Assembly: GCA_964520325.1 (NCBI GenBank)
Contig: CAZFOB010000004.1
Location: forward strand, 62,001 to 126,000
DNA: 64,000 bases
Direction: 5' to 3'
Origin: CAZFOB01 sp964520325
GTDB lineage: Bacteria; Actinomycetota; JAICYB01
The position numbers and the translations under genes are program-made. The stretch's first letter is position 1, and every line of letters begins with the position of its first letter. This document shows positions 47,422 through 55,560 of the stretch, piece after piece. Below the pieces are notes generated by a model, which saw nothing but the letters and a program-made list of their open reading frames with translations, was not told the DNA's origin and did not search any database.

Positions 47422-49506
47422 TTACGGTGCTGGCGAAGGCGACGTCGTGCCTGGAGAGCTGCCGGCAGAGCCGCTAGGAGAGCCGCTCGGCGACGGCGAC
47501 AGATCGGAGATCGCCGATGGCTCCTCCGCGAGGGAGGCGAGCACGCCGATCAGCTGCGCCTGCGACGCATAGCCCACGGCCATGACGAACGTGTTGCCGA
47601 GGAAGCCGTACGCGTGAGGAGGAAGCTCAGGTGAGGTGCCGAAGAAGAACTCCTTGTCGGCCTGTGTCAGACGCTTGACGGTGATGGGCAGTCCGGCGCG
47701 CGCGAGGGGCGAGCCCTTCAACGCGAACTTCGCCTTGAGCTTCCGCTGCGTAACGGTGATCGTTGTCTTCCCGTCGAAATACTCGGAGTGGAAGACGCTT
47801 TCGGGCTTGCTCAGCGTCTTGCCCGGCCCCCAGTTCTGGGGCTGGCCACGGTAGACGGCGAACAGTTTCTCTTCGAAGCCGGAGGGCAGGGTTCGCGGAA
47901 GCAGAGGGGAGAAGTCGAGGGCTGTGAGTTCCGGACGCGCGAGACGCTCGTACTTCGAGTCGCGGCTCTGCTCGTCGACACCGCCGGGGACGTCCAGTAC
48001 GAGATCGTTCGGTAGCACGATCTCGTCGTACTGGAGACTCCCGAGCTCGACGACCTCAGTGGTCACGCGCTCGTTGTCCGCGAACGCGCGGTCGATGTCT
48101 TCGTCGGTCAGGGCGCTGCTCGGCCCGAGCACGCGAGCGTTCGGTCGTGAGATCGACCTCTTGACGATCACCGGGAACGACGTCGTTGCGTCGAGCGCCG
48201 CCTCGATGCGATCGGCCCGCGACAGTTCGGTCGCACGGATGTTCGCGACGACGGTGTAGAGCTTGCGGCCATCTCGCTCGGTGCTCCCAACGACCTTGAG
48301 GTCGTCGGCGCCCGCGAGCAGCGTCGCGGCCGTGCCCAGGGCGTCCTCGAGCGTGCCGAGGGACGGACGCAGGCTTCCGTCCGGGGGGCCGAGGGGAGGG
48401 TTGCGCTCGATCAGCAAGCGCCGATCCGCGCCGGACCCGACGAGGCTTCGCGTCTCCTCTGCGGTCTGCACGATCTCTGCGCGTTCGACCTCGACGCCGC
48501 CGACCTCGAGGGCGAGGTCTTGCTTGTACCCCAGCGCGCGATCGTAGGCGATACGCCCGGTGAAGATCCCGTTCGAGAAGCTGTAGTTGAGCGAACCGGC
48601 TTCGCGTCCCACGCGGTACAGGTTCACCTTGTTGATCTCGAACGAGGTCTTGAGCGACTTCATGTCGGTGAACGACCGCTCGACCGACCGTCGGACTTCG
48701 GCGGCCGTCGGCAGGTCGCCGCCACCCCCGCCGAACAGGCCTTGCCCACGGAACACGAGGAGCCCGGCGACAACGGCGAGGACAACGGCGACAGCGATCG
48801 CGAGAAGCCACGGACCTGGGCCACCCATGTCGGCACCGTCGTCCTCGATCGGAGTTTGCAGAGTCTCGTAGCGGCCGCGGTCCTCATCGAGGAGCGACTC
48901 GATCTCACTGCGCGGCGCGACAAGCGGTTCGCCGACTTGCGGTTCGACCGGCGGCAGCTCTTCGAGCTCGATCGAGACCTTGGGTGGCGCGCCGTCGGGC
49001 CGGATCGGCTCCTCGATGACATCGGGGATGACATCGGGGACGACATCGGGGACGACATCCGGCTCGATAGCGCGCACGTGCACTTCCGGAACGTCCCACG
49101 AGGACGACGGAGGCGGTGGCGGGTGCATCGGGCCCGTCGCAAGATGAGGCGCGCCTGGCGTGAATGTGGGCTCGGGCTCGTAGTGCGAATCGATGCGGAC
49201 GGTGTTGGCATCCGGGATGTCCCCGATCCGCGGTGCTTCTTCGGAGAGCCCCATCGGGCCCGGATCGGCTTCTCCGCGCAACACCGTCGTTGCTCGGAAG
49301 ACGGCTGCGTCCAATGCTTCGATCGACGCGGAGCCGAGCTCGATCGCACCGAGGGCCGGGTTGGTGTGCTGCAGACCTTCGTAGACGATCTTGCACTCGT
49401 TGCAGCCCACGAGATGGAGCGCGAGCTCGCGTTCGTCGTCGGAGCCGAGCTGGCCCCCGACGGCCTCGGCCATCAGGCGCCGTGCGCCTTCGTGATCGAG
49501 CGGCAT
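47422..49506 (-). CDS. Anti-sigma factor with zinc finger, stalk and LolA-like outer domain
   Basis: 694 residues. Residues 1-60 form a zinc-binding anti-sigma domain (His31, Cys35, Cys38 in HLVGCNEC). A long acidic/Pro linker with VPDV repeats leads to one membrane helix (WLLAIAVAVVLAVVAGLLVF, about 234-254). The outer part resembles outer-membrane-lipoprotein-sorting folds (RSFTDMKSLKTSFEI, GRIAYDRALGYKQDLALEVGG) and a second domain near the C-terminus, ending in a Ser/Pro-rich tail. Its ATG directly abuts the stop of the ECF gene, so it should bind that sigma factor and sense an envelope signal. Confidence 0.85.
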   Translation of the reverse strand: MPLDHEGARRLMAEAVGGQLGSDDERELALHLVGCNECKIVYEGLQHTNPALGAIELGSASIEALDAAVFRATTVLRGEADPGPMGLSEEAPRIGDIPDANTVRIDSHYEPEPTFTPGAPHLATGPMHPPPPPSSSWDVPEVHVRAIEPDVVPDVVPDVIPDVIEEPIRPDGAPPKVSIELEELPPVEPQVGEPLVAPRSEIESLLDEDRGRYETLQTPIEDDGADMGGPGPWLLAIAVAVVLAVVAGLLVFRGQGLFGGGGGDLPTAAEVRRSVERSFTDMKSLKTSFEINKVNLYRVGREAGSLNYSFSNGIFTGRIAYDRALGYKQDLALEVGGVEVERAEIVQTAEETRSLVGSGADRRLLIERNPPLGPPDGSLRPSLGTLEDALGTAATLLAGADDLKVVGSTERDGRKLYTVVANIRATELSRADRIEAALDATTSFPVIVKRSISRPNARVLGPSSALTDEDIDRAFADNERVTTEVVELGSLQYDEIVLPNDLVLDVPGGVDEQSRDSKYERLARPELTALDFSPLLPRTLPSGFEEKLFAVYRGQPQNWGPGKTLSKPESVFHSEYFDGKTTITVTQRKLKAKFALKGSPLARAGLPITVKRLTQADKEFFFGTSPELPPHAYGFLGNTFVMAVGYASQAQLIGVLASLAEEPSAISDLSPSPSGSPSGSAGSSPGTTSPSPAP
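49021..49056. repeat. In-frame tandem repeat, 3 x 12 bp (ATCGGGGAYGAC)
   Basis: Three 12-base copies within the anti-sigma gene encode a VPDV-type repeat in the cytoplasmic linker; a multiple of three keeps the frame. Confidence 0.8.
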
Positions 49507-50028
49507 TCAGGCGCCCCGCATGTTGTCGGCGAGTTGCGTCCGCGCTTTCAGCAGGCGTCGTGAGACTTCGTCCTCGTCGCAGCCGACGACCGTGGCGATG
49601 TGTTCCTGCTTCCAACGCATGAGCTCCTTCATGACCACGACCTCACGAAGGTCGAGCGGGAGCGCGCGAAGCGAACGCTTGGCCCACTCGACCGAGTCGG
49701 CGTCCTCTTTCGGATCTCCCGTCGGGGGTGTGACCCCGAGCGGCGAAGCCGGTGTTGGACGGATGTCCGCCGCAACGCGACGCGCGATCGAGAACAACCA
49801 GGTCTGTGGGTCGAGCTCCGAGGTATAGCGTTCGATGCCGCGGGCAGCACGCACGAACGTCTCCTGCATGCCTTCTTCGGCTTCGCGCTTGTCGCCGAGC
49901 ATCCCCGACAAGAAAGCGAAGATGGTCGGGCCGCCGTCGCGGACGATCCGCTCCATCGCGCCGGGCGCGCCGGGATCGCCTCCTGCGGCCGCGAGTAGAA
50001 GTGCCGGGTCGGTGCCCTTCTCGAACAC
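49507..50028 (-). CDS. ECF-type RNA polymerase sigma factor
   Basis: 173 residues with the two sigma regions: region 2 (EAEEGMQETFVRAARGIERYTSELDPQTWLFSIARRVAADI) and region 4 (LRALPLDLREVVVMKELMRWKQEHIATVVGCDEDEVSRRLLKARTQL). GTG 50028 with a TAGACT element 6 bases upstream. The downstream gene encodes its zinc anti-sigma. Target promoters not identifiable here. Confidence 0.93.
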   Translation of the reverse strand: MFEKGTDPALLLAAAGGDPGAPGAMERIVRDGGPTIFAFLSGMLGDKREAEEGMQETFVRAARGIERYTSELDPQTWLFSIARRVAADIRPTPASPLGVTPPTGDPKEDADSVEWAKRSLRALPLDLREVVVMKELMRWKQEHIATVVGCDEDEVSRRLLKARTQLADNMRGA

Positions 50029-50034
50029 CCGGGG

Positions 50035-50040
50035 AGTCTA
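50035..50040 (-). promoter_or_regulatory. Putative leaderless -10 (TAGACT) for the ECF sigma gene
   Basis: Minus-strand TAGACT ends 6 bases before GTG 50028; the TAG of this hexamer is at the same time the stop codon of the upstream patatin gene (50038-50040). Confidence 0.5.
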
Positions 50041-51132
50041 CCGGCGGTCTTCTCGAACGGCCTCGGAGGCTCCCCCAGGCTGTCCGGCGGGCTGCTCGGG
50101 AAGGACACCGACGCTCCCGCCCTTGAGCCTCCTGATGACCGCCATCGCGTCGGGTGCAAGGAGGCGACGGGCCGTTGTTGCCAAGGACGTCTCGAGCACG
50201 TTGGCGCGCCGCGTTGGATCCATGAGATTGATGCCCATCGCGTCGAGATCCTCCTCCTCCGGCTGGATGAGCAGGAGTTCTGTTCCCGACTCCGCGAAGC
50301 GTTTGGCCTCGGCGCCGAACCGCTGGCCGAATCTGCGTCTGAGGCGGCGCTCGATGCGCTCGGTGATCGTCGTCGGCAGGCCAGGCTGCAGCGACGACAT
50401 CGGGTTCATCGCGATGATCACGTCGAGGTTCTCGTCGGCGCCCATCAGCAGGTCGAGGTTGGACGGCGACCATACGCCGCCGTCCACGTACAAGCGACCG
50501 TCGATCCGAACCGGCGCATACAAACCGGGGATCGCGCATGACGCCTGCACCGCTTCGTCGAGGTGCGCGCGCGGGGAGCCGGGACGGCCGAAGACCGCGC
50601 GGCGTCCCGTCCTGTAGTCGAGGGCGACGATCCACAGGTTCTTGTGCTCGCTCCAACCGTTCGGCACGAATGTCCGGATGAGGTGTCCGATCTCGCTCGT
50701 CGAGAGGAAGCCTCGTCCGATCCACGCTGTGAGTGCAGTGAAAGGCGGGTAGCGCCAGGGGTGCAGAGCGGTGCGCAGCGCCAAGTGCGGTGAGCCGAGC
50801 ACCGGACGAGGCACCTGTCCCGTCCATGTGATGAAGCGCTTCGACTCTTCGTCTGCGTGACGGAGAGGTTCGCCGAATCTGTCGGTCATGCCTTCGACCG
50901 AGCCGCCGCGCTGGTGGTGGACGAGGAACCACGGCGGCACGCCCTCTGCCGTCATCGCCGCGATGACTGAGCCGGCCGAGGTTCCAACGAGATAGTCCGC
51001 CGACGTCGGGTTCCAATCGGCGGCCTCGGCCAGGGCGTGCAGGGCTCCGACGAGCCAGGCGCCGCCGAGGATGCCGCCGCCGCCAAGGACCAACCCCACT
51101 CGGGGCGCGCGTGTGCTTCCGTTACGCTGCAT
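50038..51132 (-). CDS. Patatin-like phospholipase
   Basis: 364 residues. Oxyanion loop LGGGGILGGAW, nucleophile GTSAGS (Ser52) and the dyad Asp in VDGGVW are complete. Lipid acyl hydrolase, soluble or membrane-associated. The C-terminal 100 residues (RIERRLRRRFGQRFGAEAKRFAESGTELLLIQPEEEDLDAMG) are an actinobacterial extension. ATG 51132 chosen; the longer frame upstream is a shadow of the PGI gene. Divergent from that gene by about 30 bases. Confidence 0.93.
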   Translation of the reverse strand: MQRNGSTRAPRVGLVLGGGGILGGAWLVGALHALAEAADWNPTSADYLVGTSAGSVIAAMTAEGVPPWFLVHHQRGGSVEGMTDRFGEPLRHADEESKRFITWTGQVPRPVLGSPHLALRTALHPWRYPPFTALTAWIGRGFLSTSEIGHLIRTFVPNGWSEHKNLWIVALDYRTGRRAVFGRPGSPRAHLDEAVQASCAIPGLYAPVRIDGRLYVDGGVWSPSNLDLLMGADENLDVIIAMNPMSSLQPGLPTTITERIERRLRRRFGQRFGAEAKRFAESGTELLLIQPEEEDLDAMGINLMDPTRRANVLETSLATTARRLLAPDAMAVIRRLKGGSVGVLPEQPAGQPGGASEAVREDRR

Positions 51133-51162
51133 CGGTGCGCCAAGCGTATAAGCGGGTCGACC

Positions 51163-53547
51163 TTGAGTGATGGAACTCCGAGTGATGGAACTCCGAGTGA
51201 TGGAACTCCGCTGCCTCCGCGGAGATGGCTCGCGGGGCTGCGTCACGCGTGGTTGACATCTGAGGCCCTCGATCGCTGGGTCGAGGACCGCGGGGTCACG
51301 GGTGCGGTGTGGGCTCACGGCGCCTACGAGATCGACGACCTGGGTGAAACTCTTTCGACGCTCACGCAAGCCGGGGCACGCGCCGACGCGTCCCTGCTCT
51401 GGGACCTCGCCGTCACCGATATCCGCGACGCCGCGGATGCCCTGCGCGAGACCTACGCAACAACCGAGACATTGGACGGCTACGTGGTCGCGTGGATCGA
51501 GCCCGGCAGAGCGAACGATCCCGGCAAGGCCGTGGCCGCGGCCGCTGAGATCATCGGGGACGTCCGCCGCGCGAACGTCGCCGTCGGCATGGCCTGGACT
51601 CCCCAAAGGGCGGCAACGCTGCAAGCTCTTGTGAAGAACGACTGTCCGGTCGCCCTCAGTGGCGTACGCGACGACGCCGCATTTCAGGCCGTCATCACGG
51701 CCCGTAAGGCGGGCATGGGCACACGTCGCAACGAATTGACGAAGGACGATCCCGAGCTGGACGTTCCGGAGGTCCCGGTCTTCCTCCTCGCTTCCGACCT
51801 TTCGCCTGACCTTTCCGCGTCTGACCTTTCCGCGTCTGACCTTTCGGATGAGCACGTCTTCACCGTCCCGCTGGTCACTGAGTTCGAGCTGTTCGAAGAC
51901 CTCGGCCCGACCCCGCGCATGCCGTCGACGCCGGAGGCCGAACAGACCGGGCTCAACGTCGCGCTTGATCGCCTCACCCAGCGGGCGAAACTCCCGGCGC
52001 GCGACGACGACTACACGCCGGCCCACTTCGCCCGAGCCGTGGTGACCGAGTGCGTCGAGCTCGACGAAGACGAGGTGATCGAGGACGTCTGGGCCCGCGA
52101 CCACACCATCTGGAAGGACGATCCAACCGAGATCGCCGATCGCCTGGGGTGGCTCGATGTCGCCGAACGGATGCACGGCGAGGTCAAGGACATCACGGAG
52201 TTCGCGCGCAAGGCCCGTTCGTCTGTCGACGCGGAGCACGTCGTTCTGCTCGGCATGGGCGGCAGTTCTCTCGCCGCTGAGACATTGTGGACGGCGCTCT
52301 CTGGAGGTGTTCCCCTCACGGTGCTCGACACCACGCACCCTGACCACATCGAGCAGGTCAGGAGCTCGCTTGATCTCGAGAAGACGCTTTTCGTCGTCGG
52401 CTCGAAGTCCGGGAGCACCGTCGAGACCCGCGCCCACCTCGAGTACTTCTGGTCGCTCGTGCCGCGAGGCGACCGGTTCGTGGCGATCACCGACGCCGGA
52501 AGCGAGCTCGCATCACTCGCGCGCGACCGCGGCTTCGTGCGCTGCTTCGAAAACCAAAGCGACATCGGCGGTCGCTACTCCGCGCTCTCGTATTTCGGAC
52601 TGGTGCCCGCCGCGCTCGGGGGTGTTGATATCGAGCCCGTCCTGAGCTCGGCGCGTCGGGCGATGGTCCAGAACGGTCCCGGCGTCGATGCGATGGACGC
52701 CCCGGCGCTGCGTCTGGGTGCCGCTTTCGCCGAAGCGATCCAGAAAGACTCGCGAGACAAGCTCACACTCGTGATCCCGAAACAGCTCGGGACGTTCGGT
52801 GCGTGGATCGAGCAGCTCGTCGCTGAGTCGACGGGCAAAGACGCAAGCGGCCTGCTCCCCGTCGTCGGCGAACCGTTGGGATTTCCCGGCGTGTACGGCG
52901 AGGACCGGTTGTTCTGCGCGTACGTATTGGGAGACGATCAACAGCCACCTCAGCTCGAAGCGCTCGAGGATCATCCGGTCATCCGCATCCGCATCCCGCA
53001 TGCGAAGGCGATCGGCGCTGAGATGTTTCGCTGGGAGATGGCGACGGCCATCCTCGGTTACCTCCTCGACATCAATCCCTTCGATCAGCCGGACGTTGAA
53101 GCGGCGAAGGTCCGAGCGCGCGAGGTGCTCACGGGCTCAGGCGTGCCCCCCGACCCTGGTGACGCCAAGGCGTTGCTGGCCGACGTCGCTGCGCCTCGCT
53201 ACATCGCCATACAGGCCTTCCTTCCACCTACGGCCGAGAACGTCAAGCGGCTCGCGGCCGTCCAGCTCAACCTGCGTGACGAGCACAAGGTCGCAGTCAC
53301 CGTCGGCTTTGGCCCTCGTTACCTGCACTCGACTGGTCAGTACCACAAGGGCGGTCCCGCCACCGGTGCCTTCCTCCAGGTGACGGGCGACCGCACGACC
53401 GATATCGACGTCCCCGGCATGGGTTTCTCGTTCGGGAAGCTGATCGATTCCCAGGCGGACGGCGATCTGCTGGCGCTTCGGGAGAAGGGCCGTGAAGTCT
53501 CTAGGGTTTCGCTCGCGGCGTTGGAGGAAATCGCAGGAGTAAGGTGA
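51163..53547 (+). CDS. pgi: Glucose-6-phosphate isomerase fused to an inactive-looking transaldolase domain
   Basis: 794 residues from TTG 51163. The C-terminal 440 residues are PGI: LLGMGGSSLAAETL, VVGSKSGSTVET, GGRYSALSYFGLVP and EMATAILGYLLDINPFDQP. The N-terminal 270 residues follow the transaldolase half of the bifunctional TAL-PGI proteins (LLWDLAVTDIRDAADALRETY, LDGYVVAWIEP), but where the Schiff-base lysine belongs (NLMIKIPGT in transaldolases) it reads NVAVGMAWT, Gly142 for Lys. The start codon lies in a 3 x 15 bp repeat and another repeat expands the linker. Interconverts glucose 6-phosphate and fructose 6-phosphate. Confidence 0.88.
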   Translation: MSDGTPSDGTPSDGTPLPPRRWLAGLRHAWLTSEALDRWVEDRGVTGAVWAHGAYEIDDLGETLSTLTQAGARADASLLWDLAVTDIRDAADALRETYATTETLDGYVVAWIEPGRANDPGKAVAAAAEIIGDVRRANVAVGMAWTPQRAATLQALVKNDCPVALSGVRDDAAFQAVITARKAGMGTRRNELTKDDPELDVPEVPVFLLASDLSPDLSASDLSASDLSDEHVFTVPLVTEFELFEDLGPTPRMPSTPEAEQTGLNVALDRLTQRAKLPARDDDYTPAHFARAVVTECVELDEDEVIEDVWARDHTIWKDDPTEIADRLGWLDVAERMHGEVKDITEFARKARSSVDAEHVVLLGMGGSSLAAETLWTALSGGVPLTVLDTTHPDHIEQVRSSLDLEKTLFVVGSKSGSTVETRAHLEYFWSLVPRGDRFVAITDAGSELASLARDRGFVRCFENQSDIGGRYSALSYFGLVPAALGGVDIEPVLSSARRAMVQNGPGVDAMDAPALRLGAAFAEAIQKDSRDKLTLVIPKQLGTFGAWIEQLVAESTGKDASGLLPVVGEPLGFPGVYGEDRLFCAYVLGDDQQPPQLEALEDHPVIRIRIPHAKAIGAEMFRWEMATAILGYLLDINPFDQPDVEAAKVRAREVLTGSGVPPDPGDAKALLADVAAPRYIAIQAFLPPTAENVKRLAAVQLNLRDEHKVAVTVGFGPRYLHSTGQYHKGGPATGAFLQVTGDRTTDIDVPGMGFSFGKLIDSQADGDLLALREKGREVSRVSLAALEEIAGVR
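51165..51209. repeat. In-frame tandem repeat, 3 x 15 bp (GAGTGATGGAACTCC)
   Basis: Three perfect copies directly after the TTG start of the PGI fusion, encoding SDGTP three times. Confidence 0.9.
51807..51846. repeat. In-frame tandem repeat, about 2.7 x 15 bp (TGACCTTTCCGCGTC)
   Basis: Two full and one partial copy, preceded by a degenerate copy at 51793-51806. They encode the SDLSA repeats in the linker between the transaldolase-like and PGI domains. Confidence 0.85.
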
Positions 53548-53602
53548 ACGACCGGATGGAGCGAAGCGACTCCATCGGAGAGCAAGAGAGAGGGAGGCCG
53601 TT

Positions 53603-54058
53603 GTGAGGGGACGTAGGAAAGAAGCCAAGAAGTCCGCGAAGGAAGTCCGCGAACGCGCGAACGAGATCAAGGATCAGGCGCGCGAAGCCGCCGGAGCGGG
53701 CGGCGAAGCATTGAAGGAGTTCGCATCTCACACCGGCGTTGCGGCCAAGGAGTTCGCCAGCAAGGCCGGCGATGCTGCTAAGGAGTTCGTCGAGCAGATC
53801 GAGAAGGCCGCCAAGGGCGTGACGGAGGAAGAGCCCAAGAAGAGGCGCAAGCTCCTCAGGCTCACGGTCGCGATCGCCGCCGGCACCGCGATCGCCACCA
53901 ACGAGCGGGCGCGGAGCATCATCTCGCGTGTGCTCAACCGAAAGAGCGCGGCGAATGAGCCGCCCGAGATCTGGCGTGCAGAGTCGAGCAACGGCGGCAA
54001 CGCGCAGAAGGCGACGGCCGTCGCGCCGGGCACCGCCGGCACCGACAAGACGAGCTAG
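53603..54058 (+). CDS. Amphipathic helical protein (YtxH/apolipoprotein-like), function unknown
   Basis: 151 residues, Lys/Glu/Ala-rich. Repeated KEF/A-SK/H-AG units (AAKEFASKAGDAAKEFVEQIEKAAKG) make long amphipathic helices; a weakly hydrophobic stretch (LLRLTVAIAAGTAIATNE) follows at about 90-110, then a polar tail. Resembles YtxH-type stress proteins. GTG 53603 has GGGAGG upstream. The stop overlaps that of the convergent DUF72 gene by 4 bases. Confidence 0.75.
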   Translation: MRGRRKEAKKSAKEVRERANEIKDQAREAAGAGGEALKEFASHTGVAAKEFASKAGDAAKEFVEQIEKAAKGVTEEEPKKRRKLLRLTVAIAAGTAIATNERARSIISRVLNRKSAANEPPEIWRAESSNGGNAQKATAVAPGTAGTDKTS

Positions 54059-54765
54059 TTCGCGACCAGCTGCTTGAAGGTCAGCGCCGGCTTCACCGAG
54101 TCGGGGTTGTCTTCGTGTGCGAAGAACGCGTAGACGTTCACGCCTTCAGCGGCCATCGCCTTGATCATCGTGGCGCGCTCACGAAGGTCGTCGGGCGAGT
54201 AATAGTCGCGATGGAACCGGAAGTACGCGAACGGTCCTGTCGTCTGATACGTCAAAGGGTCGAACAGGTCGTCGTTCAGGCACAATGCGATGTCGTGGCG
54301 CCGTAACGCCTCGTGCGCTTGCGCCGACATGAACGATCGATGACGCGGCTCGAACGCGTAGAGACGCCCGGGAGGAAGGCTCGCGCCGAACGCGTCGATC
54401 ACCGTCTCGTCGAATTCCAAGGACGGTGGCACCTGGAAGAGGATCGGTCCGAGCCGATCGCGCAGTCCTTGCGACGCCTTCACAAAGATCGCGACGTCGT
54501 CGTCGACTTCGACGAGCTTCTTCCAATGCGTGATGCGCTGGTGCGCCTTCATCGTGAAGTTGAAGTCGTCCGGAACTGCGTCGCGCCATCTGTCGATCGT
54601 CTTCTCCAACGGTGTACGTCGGAACGACATGTTGATCTCGACGGCCGGGAAGATCTTCGAGTACTCGCCGAGCATCGCGTCGCGCTTGGTTCCCGTTGGA
54701 TAGACCTCGCCGATCCACTCCGGGTAGGAGAACCCGGACATCCCGTACCGGATCGTGCCCGTCAC
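54055..54765 (-). CDS. DUF72 family protein
   Basis: 236 residues of the YecE/DUF72 TIM-barrel-like family. IRYGMSGFSYPEWIGEVYP, AVEINMSFRRTP, FNFTMKAHQRITHWKK, LGPILFQVPPS and FEPRHRSF are the known landmarks; the GLYGTWYPEG-type start is conserved in form. Function unknown, possibly a nuclease-like or sugar-binding fold. Its ATG directly follows the stop of the TIGR03084 gene, so it is part of the same operon. Confidence 0.9.
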   Translation of the reverse strand: MTGTIRYGMSGFSYPEWIGEVYPTGTKRDAMLGEYSKIFPAVEINMSFRRTPLEKTIDRWRDAVPDDFNFTMKAHQRITHWKKLVEVDDDVAIFVKASQGLRDRLGPILFQVPPSLEFDETVIDAFGASLPPGRLYAFEPRHRSFMSAQAHEALRRHDIALCLNDDLFDPLTYQTTGPFAYFRFHRDYYSPDDLRERATMIKAMAAEGVNVYAFFAHEDNPDSVKPALTFKQLVAN

Positions 54766-55560
54766 TTAGAGGAACGCGCGTCCGTGCTTGATGGCGTTGG
54801 TTGCGTCGGGTCCTTCGCCGTGCAAGCGTCCGGCGCACCCGTCCCGGTCGCGGCGCGCCACGAGACGGCACCAGTCGGACGCCGCTCCGGAGATGACCGT
54901 CGGCGCGTCGTCCGGGCCGAGGTTCCACAGTTCACCCGATGGCGAGATCAGCTCGACCCGGATCGGTCCCGGCACGTCGAGGCCCTCGAGCTGGAAGGCG
55001 TAGGGCAGCGCACGCAGTCCGAGGAACGCGATGTGCCGGATGCGGTCGGTGTCGGCGTAGTCGACGCCCGCCGCAGCGTGGAGATCGAGCGAATGTGCCC
55101 AGGTCTCCATCAGGCGCGCCGATCCGAGAGACATCGGGCTCACCATGTTCGGCCCCCACGGATACCGGCCGGCCGGTTCGAGTGCCTCGAGGGTCTCGGC
55201 CACGCGTGCACAGGACGATCGCCACCACGCGTAGACGTCCTGCCACGACTTCTGCCGCACCCGCTCGACCTGCCAAGCAGTGAAGAGATCGACGGATTCC
55301 GGCGTGTTGCCGGCGAGTCGTGGTTGACCCGCGCGATCCATCGCTTCCGCGACATCGGTCATCAGGCTCCGAGCGCCGCCCGTCACGCTCTCGAACATGA
55401 TGTCGTTGGTGTCCGCGAGATGTCCGACGGTGTCACGCGTGTCCCAGCCGACGGCCGGAGTCTCCTTGCGCCAGTCGTCCTCGCAGAGCATCGCGAGGAC
55501 GGCGTCGAGTGCTTCGCACTCCGCACGCAGGTCCGCGACGACATCGTGATGCGTCGTCAC
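54766..55560 (-). CDS. TIGR03084 family protein (DinB-like / maleylpyruvate-isomerase type)
   Basis: 264 residues. LRAECEALDAVLAMLCEDDWRKETPAVGWDTRDTVGHLADTN is the metal-binding helix pair with His in GHLADT, and MSLGSARLMETWAHSLDLHAAAG supplies further His ligands. These match the TIGR03084 branch of mycothiol-dependent, DinB-fold proteins. GTG 55560 overlaps the upstream acyl-CoA synthetase stop as GTGA. Possibly a thiol-dependent isomerase or transferase. Confidence 0.9.
   Translation of the reverse strand: MTTHHDVVADLRAECEALDAVLAMLCEDDWRKETPAVGWDTRDTVGHLADTNDIMFESVTGGARSLMTDVAEAMDRAGQPRLAGNTPESVDLFTAWQVERVRQKSWQDVYAWWRSSCARVAETLEALEPAGRYPWGPNMVSPMSLGSARLMETWAHSLDLHAAAGVDYADTDRIRHIAFLGLRALPYAFQLEGLDVPGPIRVELISPSGELWNLGPDDAPTVISGAASDWCRLVARRDRDGCAGRLHGEGPDATNAIKHGRAFL

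Noticed and set aside
50038..52437. A long minus-strand frame extending the patatin gene to about 799 codons
   Set aside because: The part beyond 51132 is antisense to the PGI fusion and repeats RSSITRSSIT from the 15-bp repeat; patatin homology starts after ATG 51132.
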